Shown here in pieces: positions 63,164-64,000 of a stretch of 64,000 nucleotides of DNA (the stretch's first letter is position 1; each line of letters starts with the position of its first letter). A program made the translations under genes and the position numbers. The stretch is taken from the NCBI GenBank assembly GCA_047967505.1, contig CM106538.1; one strand, written 5' to 3'. The stretch is from Dipteris shenzhenensis (lineage: Eukaryota; Polypodiophyta; Polypodiopsida; Gleicheniales). The notes beneath the pieces are model-generated. The model saw nothing but the letters and a program-made list of their open reading frames with translations. It was not told where the DNA came from and did not search any database.

Positions 63164-64000
63164 CCCCCTCTCACCGAATTCACATTGGCTAGATCCAATT
63201 CCATCGATGAAGAGCTCCAGTAGCTCCCGTGTTGTAGCCCTCTAGAACACTCTGGTGTCCATTGTCTTTTCCTAGCCTTTCAACCAGTGGCTCTTGCTCT
63301 GCCAAGTCTGGTTCCGCTTTTGTACACTATTCTGGTATACAGGTCCATCCTTGGCAGCACCTAATGGCACCACCACCTCCAGTCACGAACCCGCCTCTGA
63401 ACTCAGCACTCCATGTACTAGCATCCTCCAACTGTCCCCCTCATGATGTATAAACAGCCTAAAGTCCTCTAGGCACCAGGCTCTCGGGTCTAATTTCAAC
63501 CCGGCCTCTGTCTGGCTAGGTTTACAACCAAACAACATACCCAAGACATCATATCCCAGGCATAAATTTAGATTACTTGGACCTTGAAGCTCCAACTGTG
63601 ATTCTGTGTTTTGTGCCCCTCTAAGTCATAGCCACCGTCTGACCCTGAGTCCTCAGATCCTTGTCGAAGAATCCCCCTTTGCGTCAGCAACATCAGTCAA
63701 GCACCCAGATGACTTCAGGCACTCATCATTGTCTATCACCTTCACAAAGTTTTCTGACTCCTCTTCTAACCAATCCTCAATGTCGGACATCTGGACAGTA
63801 ACACCAGGGTCCATGTACCTAATCTCAACAGCACTAGGAGTTGCCACCAAGAAAAGTTTCTCTGTCGCCACCAATTGAGCTGAATCCTCTGACTCTGAGC
63901 TGGCACCTTTCTTCTTATTCTTCTTTTTGCAATCCTTGACAAAATGTCATGGCTCATGGTAGTAGGACTTCTTTTCTTTCTTTCTCTTCTTCTTCTTGTC
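63164..64000 (-). pseudogene. Third minus-strand copy of the gag-only interior (runs off window)
   Basis: Minus-strand text repeats the family tail: EKLFLVATPSAVEIRY, VQMSDIEDWL and ENFVKV at 63653-63874, and LKLDPRAWCLEDFRLFIHHE at 63383-63595. At 63905-63985 the zinc knuckle is ruined (SYYHEP, stop, HFVKDCKKK). The element continues beyond the right edge. Confidence 0.75.

Noticed and set aside
1-64000. CRISPR arrays, tRNA or rRNA genes, bacterial-type operons
   Set aside because: Tandem repeats seen are microsatellites, minisatellites or element duplications without unique spacers; the tRNA-like strings are only primer-binding sites of retroelements.

Overview
This window is nuclear DNA from a land plant with a large, transposon-rich genome. 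The single host gene recognised with confidence is SMC1, the cohesin ATPase subunit. The sequence of its protein, its splice sites and its embedding in nested Ty3/gypsy, Ty1/copia and LINE elements suggest a fern or gymnosperm; the sequence alone does not settle the species.

SMC1 lies on the + strand from 15947 to 46772 in 18 exons. These join in one open frame of 3216 nt (1071 codons plus stop). The frame begins at the GDVES motif near residue 148 of a typical plant SMC1 and runs to the true C-terminus. The exons encoding the N-terminal ATPase half lie left of the window, so at least 15.9 kb of the left part is probably also intron. Most introns are about 90-600 bp, but introns 1, 8 and 13 (numbered within this window) are 5.2, 14.7 and 5.1 kb because of transposon insertions. 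Intron 6 has all the marks of a U12-type AT-AC intron, and introns 5 and 10 use GC donors.

Layout. 1-312: flank. 313-7036: complete Ty3/gypsy chromovirus (minus strand; 5-bp target-site duplication, LTRs, tRNA-iMet primer site, gag-pol with breaks). 7682-8269: receptor-kinase-like gene fragment with two stops. 8738-11790: decayed Ty3/gypsy. 11791-14925: gag-only copia-type element (+) whose LTR holds a second, solo LTR of the same family. 15947-46772: SMC1, with a solo LTR (16665-18508) and a LINE scrap in intron 1. Its intron 8 holds a gypsy element (25114-38815) that itself contains a very young copia element (31048-37328) with an intact 1369-codon polyprotein. Intron 13 holds LINE and gypsy fragments. 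46773-48190: 3' flank. 48332-50507: LINE lacking its RT core, with a 17-bp target duplication. 50980-55190: decayed copia and gypsy gag/protease pieces. 55194-57378: internally deleted gypsy element. 58019-64000: cluster of the gag-only family, present in three further copies.

The most unusual points are: the U12-type intron; a gag-only LTR family whose copies share an unrecognised coding tail after the zinc knuckle; an array of short TTGAC/GTCAA palindromes in the gypsy LTR; and a recent copia insertion nested in the largest SMC1 intron.
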